Part shown: positions 1-7,248 of the stretch, piece by piece
Layout of the letters: every line of letters begins with the position of its first letter
Numbering within the stretch: position 1 is the first letter of the stretch
DNA from: an uncultured Clostridia bacterium
GTDB lineage: Bacteria > Bacillota > Clostridia > Christensenellales > UBA1242
Assembly: GCA_947591785.1 (NCBI GenBank)
Contig: CANQDK010000010.1
Span: 1 to 40,697, forward strand
Reading direction: 5' to 3'
DNA length: 40,697 nucleotides
Program-made: the position numbers and the translations under genes
Notes under the pieces: generated by a model
Databases searched by the model: none
What the model saw: only the letters and a program-made list of their open reading frames with translations
Told to the model about the DNA's origin: nothing

Positions 1-17
1 TTTGCGTCAGCATTGTC

Positions 18-47
18 ATTTTACTACATCTTTTATTCCTTTGTCAA
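18..47 (-). promoter_or_regulatory. sigma-A promoter reading out of the left edge
   Basis: Read on the minus strand, TTGACA (42-47) and TAAAAT (18-23) are 18 bases apart. The transcript would start near the window edge and run left, so its gene lies outside. Positions 48-151 hold only T-rich DNA in which I see nothing else. Confidence 0.6.
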
Positions 48-151
48 CACTTTTTCAAAAATTTTTCAACTTTTTTTAGTTTTTTTTGCATTTTTTTTAA
101 TTTCTTCCCACAACGTCCCCGCCTGTTCGCAAAAATACTCATTTTATAATC

Positions 152-178
152 AAAAAAAAGGATTTTCATTGAAAACCC
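152..178 (-). terminator. Rho-independent terminator of the HD gene pair
   Basis: On the minus strand an 8-bp stem (171-178 with 160-167, one G-U pair) and a 3-base loop are followed by eight T (159-152). The stem overlaps the stop codon of the distal HD gene. This suggests it ends the transcript covering both HD genes and perhaps tRNA-Pro. Confidence 0.75.
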
Positions 179-595
179 CTCTCTTGCAGTTCTTTAACGA
201 TTGGATAACTGTCCAACTCATTGATTGGCAAATGATAACGCTCTGAAAGTTCTTGCAACCTTCCATCTAGTGTCACATAATTTCCATCGCTGTCAATGTG
301 CATATCTGCCAAATTTAATAAATCAAGAAATCCACTATGATATGGAGAATTTGCCAATCCGTGAAAATAGACTTCTTTCCACAACTTGAAGCCCTGTCTT
401 TTCAAAATACCCCCCCCCGATTTTGTTGTGCAAAATATAGTTTTCTGGTTCGGCAAACTCGTAGCCAACATCATGCAAAAGCCCAAGCATGAACAAATCT
501 TCACAATCCTCTTTGGACATATTTCTTTCCTGCCCATATTTCTTCATCAATTCGGCAACTGCCCAAATATGTTTTTTTCTGTTTTCAGCAATCAT
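166..595 (-). pseudogene. HD-domain hydrolase, split by a +1 frameshift in a G9 run
   Basis: Two overlapping reading frames together make one protein of about 142 residues. The N-terminal part has the HD-type motif LLHDVGY and the ILHNKIGG stretch. The C-terminal part continues with KLWKEVYFHG and ends QERGFQ. They meet at a run of nine C on the plus strand (410-418, nine G in the mRNA). With eight G the frame would be continuous (HNKIGGGILKRQGFKLW). The start is the ATG at 595-593, with AGGAG at 608-604; an earlier in-frame ATG at 625 has no ribosome site. It follows another HD gene closely and ends at a terminator. HD proteins are metal-dependent phosphohydrolases; the substrate is unknown. 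The break may be real decay, a phase-variable switch, or a sequencing error in the homopolymer. Confidence 0.75.
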
Positions 596-621
596 TTTAT
601 TATCTCCTAAATTAAAAAATT

Positions 622-1281
622 TCAATCAAAAATTCCGTTCACTTCCGAAATATACATCTCAGTAAATTCTTTCAAAAATTTGGTTTTCTTTTTTGCCAAC
701 TGCCTTGCTGTTTTTGTGTTCATAAACTCACCAAGACGCAGCAACTTGTTGTGAATATGATGAATTGTTGAAGCATCCTCAGTGCTTTCTTCATACTCAT
801 TTCGATAAAGCGGAATGCTTTTTTCATAGACAGGGCGTTTTTTTGAAAAAGCATATTCCAATGTTCTCACAAGCCCAACCGCACCAATCGCATCAAGGTT
901 GTCGGCATCTTGCAAAATCAGGCTTTCAATGTCTGTGGCCTTTTCACCATTTTTGCCAGAAGCATAGTCCTCGTGATGTTCAATCGCAAACAAAATATGT
1001 TCTTTTTGTGCGTCACTGAGCGGCAAATCTTTTATAAATTCGCTGACAACGGGCAAACTTTCTTTTGGCGAAACATAGGTATGCCTTTCGTTGCCCAAAA
1101 TCCTGTGAATGTCATGAATATACGCACTCACAGCAATGACATCTCTGTCACCACCCTCTTTTGACTGCAAATAAAGTGCATATCTTAATGTTCTTTCCAA
1201 ATGGTCAACACTATGCCCACTTGCATCTTTTCTGAAAAAGTCCTCAACTTTTGCCTTAACCATTTCAATCAGTTTTTCCAT
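622..1281 (-). CDS. HD-domain phosphohydrolase (YedJ-like)
   Basis: A 219-residue soluble protein. Metal-binding HD motifs are visible: HSVDHLERT near residue 23, IHDIHR near 56, the EHHED pair near 100 and LQDADNLDAIGAVG near 125. This order matches YedJ-type HD hydrolases, which act on nucleotides or related phosphate esters; the exact substrate cannot be told. I chose the ATG at 1281-1279, which has GGGAG just upstream; the longer frame starting with TTG would contain that ribosome site. The gene lies 28 bases downstream of tRNA-Pro on the same strand with no terminator between them, so they may share a transcript. A second, frameshifted HD gene follows. Confidence 0.85.
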   Translation of the reverse strand: MEKLIEMVKAKVEDFFRKDASGHSVDHLERTLRYALYLQSKEGGDRDVIAVSAYIHDIHRILGNERHTYVSPKESLPVVSEFIKDLPLSDAQKEHILFAIEHHEDYASGKNGEKATDIESLILQDADNLDAIGAVGLVRTLEYAFSKKRPVYEKSIPLYRNEYEESTEDASTIHHIHNKLLRLGEFMNTKTARQLAKKKTKFLKEFTEMYISEVNGIFD

Positions 1282-1309
1282 ATTCTCTCCCAAAATCTCA
1301 AAGATTCTT

Positions 1310-1386
1310 TGGTCGGGGTGATAAGATTTGAACTTACGACCTCACGGTCCCGAACCATGCGTGCTACCAAACTGCACTACACCCCG
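1310..1386 (-). tRNA. tRNA-Pro (anticodon CGG)
   Basis: A 77-base gene with encoded CCA. The acceptor stem is CGGGGTG paired with CACCCCG. The anticodon loop is TTCGGGA on a 5-bp stem, so the anticodon is CGG. The T-loop is TTCAAAT. It sits between the cytidylate kinase gene and an HD gene on the same strand. Confidence 0.93.
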
Positions 1387-1390
1387 TAGA

Positions 1391-1427
1391 TTGAAAGTTA
1401 AAATAATTATGATTTCATAACTTTCAA
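1391..1427. repeat. 10-bp perfect inverted repeat upstream of tRNA-Pro
   Basis: TTGAAAGTTA at 1391-1400 and its exact complement at 1418-1427 flank a 17-base AT-rich loop. It lies between the end of the cytidylate kinase gene and the 5' end of tRNA-Pro. It has no T-run like a classical terminator. It may be a processing or operator hairpin. Confidence 0.6.
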
Positions 1428-1457
1428 TACATAACCAAACGAAGAATTTAAAATAAA

Positions 1458-2807
1458 CTATTGCTTAAAGCCACGCTTTTTCATTTCTTTCAAACAGAAT
1501 TCAACACTTTGCTGTAAGCTTTGATTTGTCGTATCAATCACAATACTTTCTGGCAATTTTGTTATTGCACCATGTTCTCTGTGAACATCTGCATAGTCTC
1601 TTGCACGCAATTCTTCCAATACATCGTCAAATTCAACCTCATTGCCCATTCTTTTTTGTTGTTCATAGCGTCTTTTTGCACGCACATTTTCGTCAGCAGT
1701 GCAGAAAAATTTGAAATCTGCATTCGGCAAAACTGTGCTACCAATATCACGCCCCTCCATCACAAGATTGTTTTTTGACGCAAAATCCCTTTGCAATTTC
1801 AAAACTTTATCGCGAATACATTGAAAAGGAGAAATTTTTGCACTGAGAGCACTTATGCTTTCAGTTCTTAAATTTTGAGTATGATCAATTCCGTTGACAA
1901 TTACATGCTGTAATCCATCAATAAATTCCACATCTATATTGATTTGCTTTGAAAATTTTTCAATATAATTTTGAGATATTTTGCTTTCGCTTAAATTCAT
2001 ATATTCAAATGCACACGCAACAGCACGATAAACAGCCCCTGTGTCAAAAACCTTGAAATCAAGTTCTTTTGCAAGAGCTTTTGCGATACTGCTTTTGCCA
2101 CTGCAAACATATCCGTCAATTGTGATATTTGTAACTTTGGTTGAATTGATTTTGTCCTTTATGATGTCTAAGCAGTAATCAGCAGTTTCATCCAAATTCA
2201 TAAAACTGTTATCAACAATAATACTGTCTTCACAAGGTTTCAAAGGTGCAATATCTCGCGTGCTGTCACGTTCATCTCTTTGTTGCAAATCAGCGAGAAT
2301 ATCAGACAATTTTGCTTTTTTGTCTTTCTTTTTAATGTCAATATATCTTCTCTTTGCTCTTGTTTCTTGAGTTGCAGTCAAAAATATTTTCACATCAGCA
2401 TTTGGCATAACAACAGTTCCAATGTCACGGCCTTCCATCACACAGTCATAACTTTTAGCAAAATTTTTTGCAATTTCCAAATATTTTTCACGCACAACTG
2501 GAAAAACAGAAATTTTAGATGCCATTTGGCTTACAATTTCACTACGCAAAAACTCAGTGACATCTTGCCCATTAAATAATGTGTGCTGTCCGTCCTTTTC
2601 AAAGATAACCTCAACATGAGCTTTCTTAACAAAATTGCTTACTTTTTTGTCAGTAAGTTCATCTCCAATTTGATTCAAATAAGAATATGCAAAAGCACGA
2701 AAGATTGCCCCCGTATCCAGAATCTTATATCCAAGTTTTTCTGCTAAAATTTTTGCCAAAGTTGATTTTCCACTTCCAGTAAATCCATCAATAGCAATAT
2801 TTTTCAT
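1458..2807 (-). CDS. cmk: tandem (double-domain) cytidylate kinase
   Basis: A 449-residue protein made of two complete CMP kinase domains, roughly 1-222 and 223-449. CMP kinase transfers phosphate from ATP to CMP/dCMP in pyrimidine nucleotide synthesis. Domain 1 has the P-loop GFTGSGKST, LDTGAIFRA, MEGRDIGT, RAKRRY and the RDERDSTRD lid. Domain 2 has GYVCSGKSS, FDTGAVYRA, MEGRDIGS, RAKRRY and RDYADVHRE. The usual bacterial enzyme has about 220 residues, so this is an in-frame duplication or fusion. Both copies keep every motif I can recognise, so both may be active. The copies have clearly diverged in sequence, so the duplication is not recent. The start has GGGAGG upstream. Confidence 0.93.
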   Translation of the reverse strand: MKNIAIDGFTGSGKSTLAKILAEKLGYKILDTGAIFRAFAYSYLNQIGDELTDKKVSNFVKKAHVEVIFEKDGQHTLFNGQDVTEFLRSEIVSQMASKISVFPVVREKYLEIAKNFAKSYDCVMEGRDIGTVVMPNADVKIFLTATQETRAKRRYIDIKKKDKKAKLSDILADLQQRDERDSTRDIAPLKPCEDSIIVDNSFMNLDETADYCLDIIKDKINSTKVTNITIDGYVCSGKSSIAKALAKELDFKVFDTGAVYRAVACAFEYMNLSESKISQNYIEKFSKQINIDVEFIDGLQHVIVNGIDHTQNLRTESISALSAKISPFQCIRDKVLKLQRDFASKNNLVMEGRDIGSTVLPNADFKFFCTADENVRAKRRYEQQKRMGNEVEFDDVLEELRARDYADVHREHGAITKLPESIVIDTTNQSLQQSVEFCLKEMKKRGFKQ

Positions 2808-2829
2808 AAAATTCCTCCCATTTGGAAAT

Positions 2830-2857
2830 ATTTTACACCAAAACTTTTCAAACTCAA
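2830..2857 (-). promoter_or_regulatory. likely promoter of the cytidylate kinase gene
   Basis: On the minus strand TTGAGT (2852-2857) and TAAAAT (2830-2835) are 16 bases apart. They lie just upstream of the GGGAGG ribosome site. Confidence 0.45.
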
Positions 2858-2904
2858 AACAAAATAGAAAAGAAATAAAAAAACAAATTCAAAAACAAAA
2901 CTTG

Positions 2905-2932
2905 TTGAACTTGTTTAATAAAGTGTTATATT
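2905..2932 (+). promoter_or_regulatory. plus-strand extended -10 promoter of a small unit
   Basis: TTGAAC (2905-2910), a 16-base spacer and TATATT (2927-2932), preceded by an extended -10 TG. The block closely resembles the promoter of the gene at 3349 (TGTTATATT then TTAAGCAT there, ATAAGCAT here). Confidence 0.5.
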
Positions 2933-3015
2933 ATAAGCATAAGACACATTTTTTTCATTTGGACATTACCGCCAAAGAAGTTGACTTTGTTTTTAAATTA
3001 AGCTATTTTTGTTAA
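2923..3015 (+). CDS. possible 30-residue small protein
   Basis: A short open frame from GTG 2923 to TAA 3013-3015. Its C-terminal half reads LDITAKEVDFVFKLSYFC. A promoter overlaps its first codons, so an inner start such as the TTG before DIT would be needed if that promoter drives it. There is no good ribosome site. A 7-bp hairpin (3009-3026) overlaps the stop. It could instead be part of a small non-coding RNA. I do not recognise it. Confidence 0.25.
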   Translation: MLYYKHKTHFFHLDITAKEVDFVFKLSYFC

Positions 3016-3030
3016 ATCATTAACAATGTT
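3009..3030 (+). terminator. weak AT-rich hairpin, possible terminator of the small unit
   Basis: TTGTTAA (3009-3015) pairs perfectly with TTAACAA (3020-3026) around a 4-base loop and is followed by TGTTTTC. It has no G/C-rich core, so termination would be weak. Confidence 0.35.
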
Positions 3031-3071
3031 TTCATATTTTCTCCTAATTAAGAGAAATTATTAGTTCTATT

Positions 3072-3146
3072 TGGAGCGGAAGACGGGGATCGAACCCGCG
3101 ACCTTTGCCTTGGCAAGGCAACGCTATACCGCTAAGCCACTTCCGC
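3072..3146 (-). tRNA. tRNA-Gly (anticodon GCC)
   Basis: A 75-base gene with encoded CCA. The acceptor stem is GCGGAAG, the anticodon loop is TTGCCAA on a TTGCC/GGCAA stem, and the T-loop is TTCGATC. I see no clear promoter upstream. Confidence 0.95.
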
Positions 3147-3313
3147 AAATCTTTAGATAATTTACCATAAGTAAGATGCAAAAATTTTAGGTAATTAGAT
3201 GTTTAAGATATGATAATTTATGTTAATTTTACAGCAAATGCTCTTATAATATAACAAAAAAAACAATAAAAATCAAGCATTTTATAAAAAAAACAAAAAA
3301 ATTTTGTAAACTA

Positions 3314-3342
3314 TTGAAATTGATATTTTAATATGTTATATT
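3314..3342 (+). promoter_or_regulatory. promoter predicting a leaderless mRNA
   Basis: TTGAAA (3314-3319), 17 bases, TATATT (3337-3342) with an extended TG at 3334-3335. The start codon ATG at 3349 is 6 bases past the -10, where transcription itself should begin. No ribosome site is present. Confidence 0.65.
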
Positions 3343-3348
3343 TTAAGC

Positions 3349-4056
3349 ATGAAAAGGTATGAGATTAATTCTTCATTTAAAAGAAATTATATAAGAGTTG
3401 GGACTCATGGAAATTTAGTTTTTAATAACTGTCCAGATGAAATATTGGACTACATTGAAGAAAGTTATTTAAAAGCCCAAAGGGAATATAAAACTGGCGA
3501 AAGGCCATGCATTGTTGTTATTGATAAAAGAGTAGAAACCGCTTTGGAACATACTCTTTATGTCTTGACTCAAAATAACAGCAATTATAGTCTAAAACAA
3601 CAAATAAAAAAGGAACTTCCTCAATTTTTCTTTAATTGTTTGTATCTCTTAGAAATAATGAAAATGTTCAATATAAAAACAACTCGACAAGGATTATCAG
3701 CAGAACATATTGAAAGAATCTTAAAAGATTTTAAGGAATCTAATGCTGAAGATGTCAAGAAAGCATTTCTAAAACAATCTCAACAAATAAAAGTCTTAAT
3801 TGATAAGTTCACTGTTGGAATTCATACCGTGGAACTTGAAGTAATCTTACGCAACAATTCATCTGAATCTTTACAAAAAGCAATAAATGAATATATATGG
3901 TTTAAACAACCATACAGTATCAAAATTTTCACTAATAAAGAATCTCTTCCAACATATTCCGCTCAAAATGGAAGAATTGAACCCCCTAATGATTTTAAGT
4001 CATTGGATATTCACTCGTTTTTGCATCTAAAAGATACTGATAAAGAAAAGAACTAA
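3349..4056 (+). CDS. hypothetical protein, probably leaderless mRNA
   Basis: A 235-residue protein that I do not recognise. It has no signal peptide or membrane segment and looks soluble and mixed alpha/beta. A hydrophobic strand, CIVVIDKR, lies near residue 56, followed by charged helical stretches. The ATG has no Shine-Dalgarno sequence. Its promoter places the transcription start at or within a base of the ATG, so the message is probably leaderless. It is a single gene facing rmuC, and the two share a hairpin terminator. It is one of the few plus-strand genes in this half of the window. Confidence 0.8.
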   Translation: MKRYEINSSFKRNYIRVGTHGNLVFNNCPDEILDYIEESYLKAQREYKTGERPCIVVIDKRVETALEHTLYVLTQNNSNYSLKQQIKKELPQFFFNCLYLLEIMKMFNIKTTRQGLSAEHIERILKDFKESNAEDVKKAFLKQSQQIKVLIDKFTVGIHTVELEVILRNNSSESLQKAINEYIWFKQPYSIKIFTNKESLPTYSAQNGRIEPPNDFKSLDIHSFLHLKDTDKEKN

Positions 4057-4065
4057 ATTTTCCAC

Positions 4066-4093
4066 TTAAAAATGAAATAATTTTCATTAATTT
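4066..4093. terminator. bidirectional hairpin terminator between convergent genes
   Basis: AATGAAA (4071-4077) pairs with TTTCATT (4082-4088). A T-run follows in each direction (4091 onward on plus; the A-run before 4071 gives T on minus). It serves the unknown gene at 3349 and rmuC. Confidence 0.6.
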
Positions 4094-5401
4094 TTAATCT
4101 TCAACATCAGAATCTATATCTTCAATTCCAAGCATCTGTGCACTCTCAGAAGAATCAAGCCTTTCAACTGAACGAAGTTTGCTTGCAATAAGACGTGTGC
4201 GTGTTCCAACAAGGCTGTCAAAATCCTTGCTTGTTTTTTCAAATTGCCCACGAATCTTTTCAACAATTGAACTGAATTTCTCAAACTCAGTTCTGACTGC
4301 TCCCAAGATTTTCCAAACCTCACCAGATTTCTTTTGAATTGCAAGAGTCTTAAAGCCCATTTGCAAACTGTTTAAAAGTGCACTCATTGTTGTTGGCCCA
4401 GCAATAGTCACATTATATGTTGTTTGAAGTTCCTGCAAAAGTCCCATCTTGGCAACTTCACTATACAACCCCTCAACAGGAAGAAACATAATTGCAAAAT
4501 TGGTTGATTTTGGTGGACAAATATACTTTGTGTTTATATCTTTTGCCATACTTTTTATTTTAAGTTTTAATTGTTCTTTCTTTAATTTAACATTTTCAAA
4601 ATCATTTTGCTCATAAGCATTTTGAAGTTCGTTGAATATTGTGTAAGGAAACTTGCTGTCAACTGGCAAATAAACATACTCCCCTTCATTCTGTCCAGGC
4701 AGTTTTATTGCAAATTCAACAGGTTCATTTCCATCTCCCGTAACAAAATTTGTTTCATATTGGTCCTTTGTTAAAAGTTGGTCAAAAATTGCACCAAGTT
4801 GGATTTCGCCAAAAATACCAGTTGTTTTAACATTTGAAAGCATCTTTGTTAAACTTCCAACATCTGTTGCAATATTTTGCATTTCACCCAAACTTTTATA
4901 AACACTTTCAAGTTGGTTTGAAAGGACTTTAAAACTTTGTTCAAATCTCTCATTAATTGTTTTGGAAAGTTTTTCGTCAACCGTCTCTCTCATCTTGTCA
5001 AGTTGACGATTGTTGTCCTCTTGAAGATTTTTCAAATGCCTTTCATTTGATATTCTCAGATTTTCCAATTTTTCTTCCTGCATCTTGCTCATATTTTGCA
5101 TACGCTCGTCAAGTTGCTTGGAAAAATCCAAAATTCGTTTTTCCATCGCCTGAGAATTTCCAGACAAATTTTCTTGAAATGTCTTAATATTTTGTAAAAT
5201 TGCATCATTGTTTGCTTTTTGAATTTCAATAATACTTTTTGTTAAAAAATCTGTATTAACAGAAAAAGAATTTTTAATTTCATCTAAATCAATTTGTGAA
5301 ATTTTATTTTTATTACCACGAGTTAGAAAGCAAACAATAATAACAGCAATAGACAAAACAATACAAACACAAAGCAAAACGTAAATAGCAATGAAATTCA
5401 T
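4094..5401 (-). CDS. rmuC: DNA recombination protein RmuC
   Basis: A 435-residue protein. Residues 4-27 form an N-terminal membrane anchor. Residues about 30-190 form a long coiled coil. The C-terminal RmuC domain (about 195-410) carries TGIFGEIQLGAIFDQLL, LPVDSKFP, MFLPVEGLYSEV and the GPTTMSALLNSLQMGF block. RmuC is a conserved protein that limits DNA inversions and other rearrangements and is related to nuclease folds; its biochemical action is not firmly known. I start it at 5401, where AGGAGGGG lies just upstream; the longer frame would include that site. It has its own promoter at 5429-5457. Confidence 0.92.
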   Translation of the reverse strand: MNFIAIYVLLCVCIVLSIAVIIVCFLTRGNKNKISQIDLDEIKNSFSVNTDFLTKSIIEIQKANNDAILQNIKTFQENLSGNSQAMEKRILDFSKQLDERMQNMSKMQEEKLENLRISNERHLKNLQEDNNRQLDKMRETVDEKLSKTINERFEQSFKVLSNQLESVYKSLGEMQNIATDVGSLTKMLSNVKTTGIFGEIQLGAIFDQLLTKDQYETNFVTGDGNEPVEFAIKLPGQNEGEYVYLPVDSKFPYTIFNELQNAYEQNDFENVKLKKEQLKLKIKSMAKDINTKYICPPKSTNFAIMFLPVEGLYSEVAKMGLLQELQTTYNVTIAGPTTMSALLNSLQMGFKTLAIQKKSGEVWKILGAVRTEFEKFSSIVEKIRGQFEKTSKDFDSLVGTRTRLIASKLRSVERLDSSESAQMLGIEDIDSDVED

Positions 5402-5428
5402 ATCCCCTCCTATAAATTTTTTCAATTA

Positions 5429-5457
5429 ATTTTATCACAAAAAAATTATTTACACAA
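5429..5457 (-). promoter_or_regulatory. rmuC promoter
   Basis: On the minus strand TTGTGT (5452-5457), 17 bases, TAAAAT (5429-5434), with a TG extending the -10. The start codon is 28 bases downstream of the -10. Confidence 0.5.
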
Positions 5458-5570
5458 AATAAAATTAAGTGTTATTTAATAAAAAGGCTTTTAATATTGA
5501 AATAAAATATTTCAAACTAGTTATTTCAAAACAAACTAGATAATATAAAAATGAAAAAAAATAGCATTGA

Positions 5571-5597
5571 AAAAACAGCATTTTTCTGCTGTTTTTT
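5571..5597 (-). terminator. strong terminator after the DUF4097-like gene
   Basis: AAAAACAGCA (5571-5580) pairs with TGCTGTTTTT (5587-5596). It is symmetric, with A and T runs on both sides, and lies 12 bases past the stop codon at 5609. Confidence 0.85.
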
Positions 5598-5608
5598 ATA
5601 AATTCAAA

Positions 5609-7114
5609 TTAACCAACATCAAATTGAGTTATTGCATTTGTTGTCACAGTGATTTTTCCATCACTTGAAGTTGCATTATTCACAACAAGTTGATTTTCTC
5701 TGGTTTCTTTTAAATCATAATTTCCAAGATGAACAACCATTTTCTTCAAATCTGTCTGCAATTGTGGTGAAGAATTTATTTCGCTGTAAATATAAAGAGT
5801 TGCGATAAACTTTGCAGAACTGTTAACTCTGAAATAAACTCTTCCAGTGTTTGTTGTGATTTTCACATTTGGAGAAACCTTATCAAGAAATTTCACTCTA
5901 ACTTCACCAGATTTTGTGTTAACAATAATATTGTTTTGATTCTCTCCTGCAATTGTTATATCCACAGAAAGAGTTTCGCCTTTCTCAATGTCAACAGCTC
6001 CACCAATTTCACCAACAACAACTTTTCCTTTTCTACAGAAAACTGAAAGGTTTCCTTCAACTTTTTTTATGGTGATTTCTGGCTCACTCTCTTTTTCGTC
6101 TGTCAAAGATGCACTAAAATTGCCATAAACATTATCAATCATAATATTTGGTGAAAGAATGTTGTTTGTCGAGAAATCGTATTTCAAATCTCCAAACACA
6201 TATTGAAATAAATGATTCCCTTGTTTGCAATTACTTATCTCAATTATTTTTGCATTAATACATTTTATATTCAAATTTGAAGATTCACATTCAAATGTTA
6301 AATTATTTGTTCCTGCATCAAGAATTCCAAATGTTACACGCCCTGATTTTGTTTTAAATCTCAAATCACAATCAACTTTAAGCCCATAGCCACTGCATTC
6401 AAAATCATGACTTTTATTTGTAAATTCAACTTCATTTGTGGAAGAAATATTTCCAGAATCGGTTGTTATATCAATCTTTTTTAAAGATGAAGTGTCCATT
6501 CTCTTTTGGAAATAAACACTCCCACCTGTTGTTGTTGCTGTTATTGAAGCAAGTTTGCTTTCAACATCATTAATTCCCCCACCAATGTAAATGTTTCCAT
6601 CACCAGTTGTCACTTTCAGATTTAAATCTTTAAAATCATAAAGTGAGTTGTTGTGAGTTGTTGCGTGAACAATAATTTTAATATCTTTAGAGAAATACAA
6701 AAATCCTTTTTGCTCATGAATTTCAATCTTTAACTTTTTGTCATCAACAAATGTGACAGAATATGAGAAAGGTTTTGCTTCACTTGCTGTGACAAACCCT
6801 TTTGCATTATTCGCTAAAAATATAGCATCTTTTGCCATGTCTTTTCCAGAATTATCACGCACGACTGACACACTTGTATAAGCATCACAAACAATTTCCA
6901 AGTCAGTCAAAGTTGTTAAATCAATTGGCGTTTTATTGTCCGTTGTTTCAACAAGTGCAATTTGTCCATTTGATGTGAAATATTGCATCCAAAGAATTGT
7001 TGTCCCAGGATTAAAAATCATAATCACAATACAAATCAGGAAAACAGCAAGAAGCAACAAAACAAACAGTCCAAAATAGAAGAAAAAACCTTTTTTTATT
7101 TGTCCTTGAGCCAT
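5609..7114 (-). CDS. membrane-anchored DUF4097-like repetitive beta protein
   Basis: A 501-residue protein. One membrane segment (residues about 10-34) is followed by a large domain rich in short alternating beta strands. Recurring patterns of the type TTGDGNIYIGG, TTDSGNISS, TKSGRVTFG, TKSGEVRVKF and TTNTGRVYF are seen. This ladder is typical of DUF4097/putative adhesin proteins, which form beta-helix-like stacks. The domain probably sits outside the membrane, since few positive charges follow the anchor. The function is unknown; some relatives sit near cell-envelope stress regulators, but no such regulator is seen here. The ribosome site AGGAGAAG precedes the start. It has its own promoter and a strong terminator, so it is monocistronic. 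Confidence 0.75.
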   Translation of the reverse strand: MAQGQIKKGFFFYFGLFVLLLLAVFLICIVIMIFNPGTTILWMQYFTSNGQIALVETTDNKTPIDLTTLTDLEIVCDAYTSVSVVRDNSGKDMAKDAIFLANNAKGFVTASEAKPFSYSVTFVDDKKLKIEIHEQKGFLYFSKDIKIIVHATTHNNSLYDFKDLNLKVTTGDGNIYIGGGINDVESKLASITATTTGGSVYFQKRMDTSSLKKIDITTDSGNISSTNEVEFTNKSHDFECSGYGLKVDCDLRFKTKSGRVTFGILDAGTNNLTFECESSNLNIKCINAKIIEISNCKQGNHLFQYVFGDLKYDFSTNNILSPNIMIDNVYGNFSASLTDEKESEPEITIKKVEGNLSVFCRKGKVVVGEIGGAVDIEKGETLSVDITIAGENQNNIIVNTKSGEVRVKFLDKVSPNVKITTNTGRVYFRVNSSAKFIATLYIYSEINSSPQLQTDLKKMVVHLGNYDLKETRENQLVVNNATSSDGKITVTTNAITQFDVG

Positions 7115-7158
7115 ATCTTCTCCTTTCTTAACTTTATCTCTTTTATATTCCTTTATTT

Positions 7159-7187
7159 ATATTATCATAATAAAATCTTTTTGTCAA
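7159..7187 (-). promoter_or_regulatory. promoter of the DUF4097-like gene
   Basis: On the minus strand TTGACA (7182-7187), 17 bases, TAATAT (7159-7164). It lies 45 bases upstream of the start codon. Confidence 0.7.
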
Positions 7188-7248
7188 TCATAAATCAAAC
7201 ATAAACATATATTTTGATGTATTTTCTCAATCAGTTAGTTGTAATTTT

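Noticed and set aside
166..537. Separate 123-residue gene in the second HD frame
   Set aside because: Its N-terminal part is an out-of-frame reading of the upstream HD segment; only the part after the G tract continues the HD protein.
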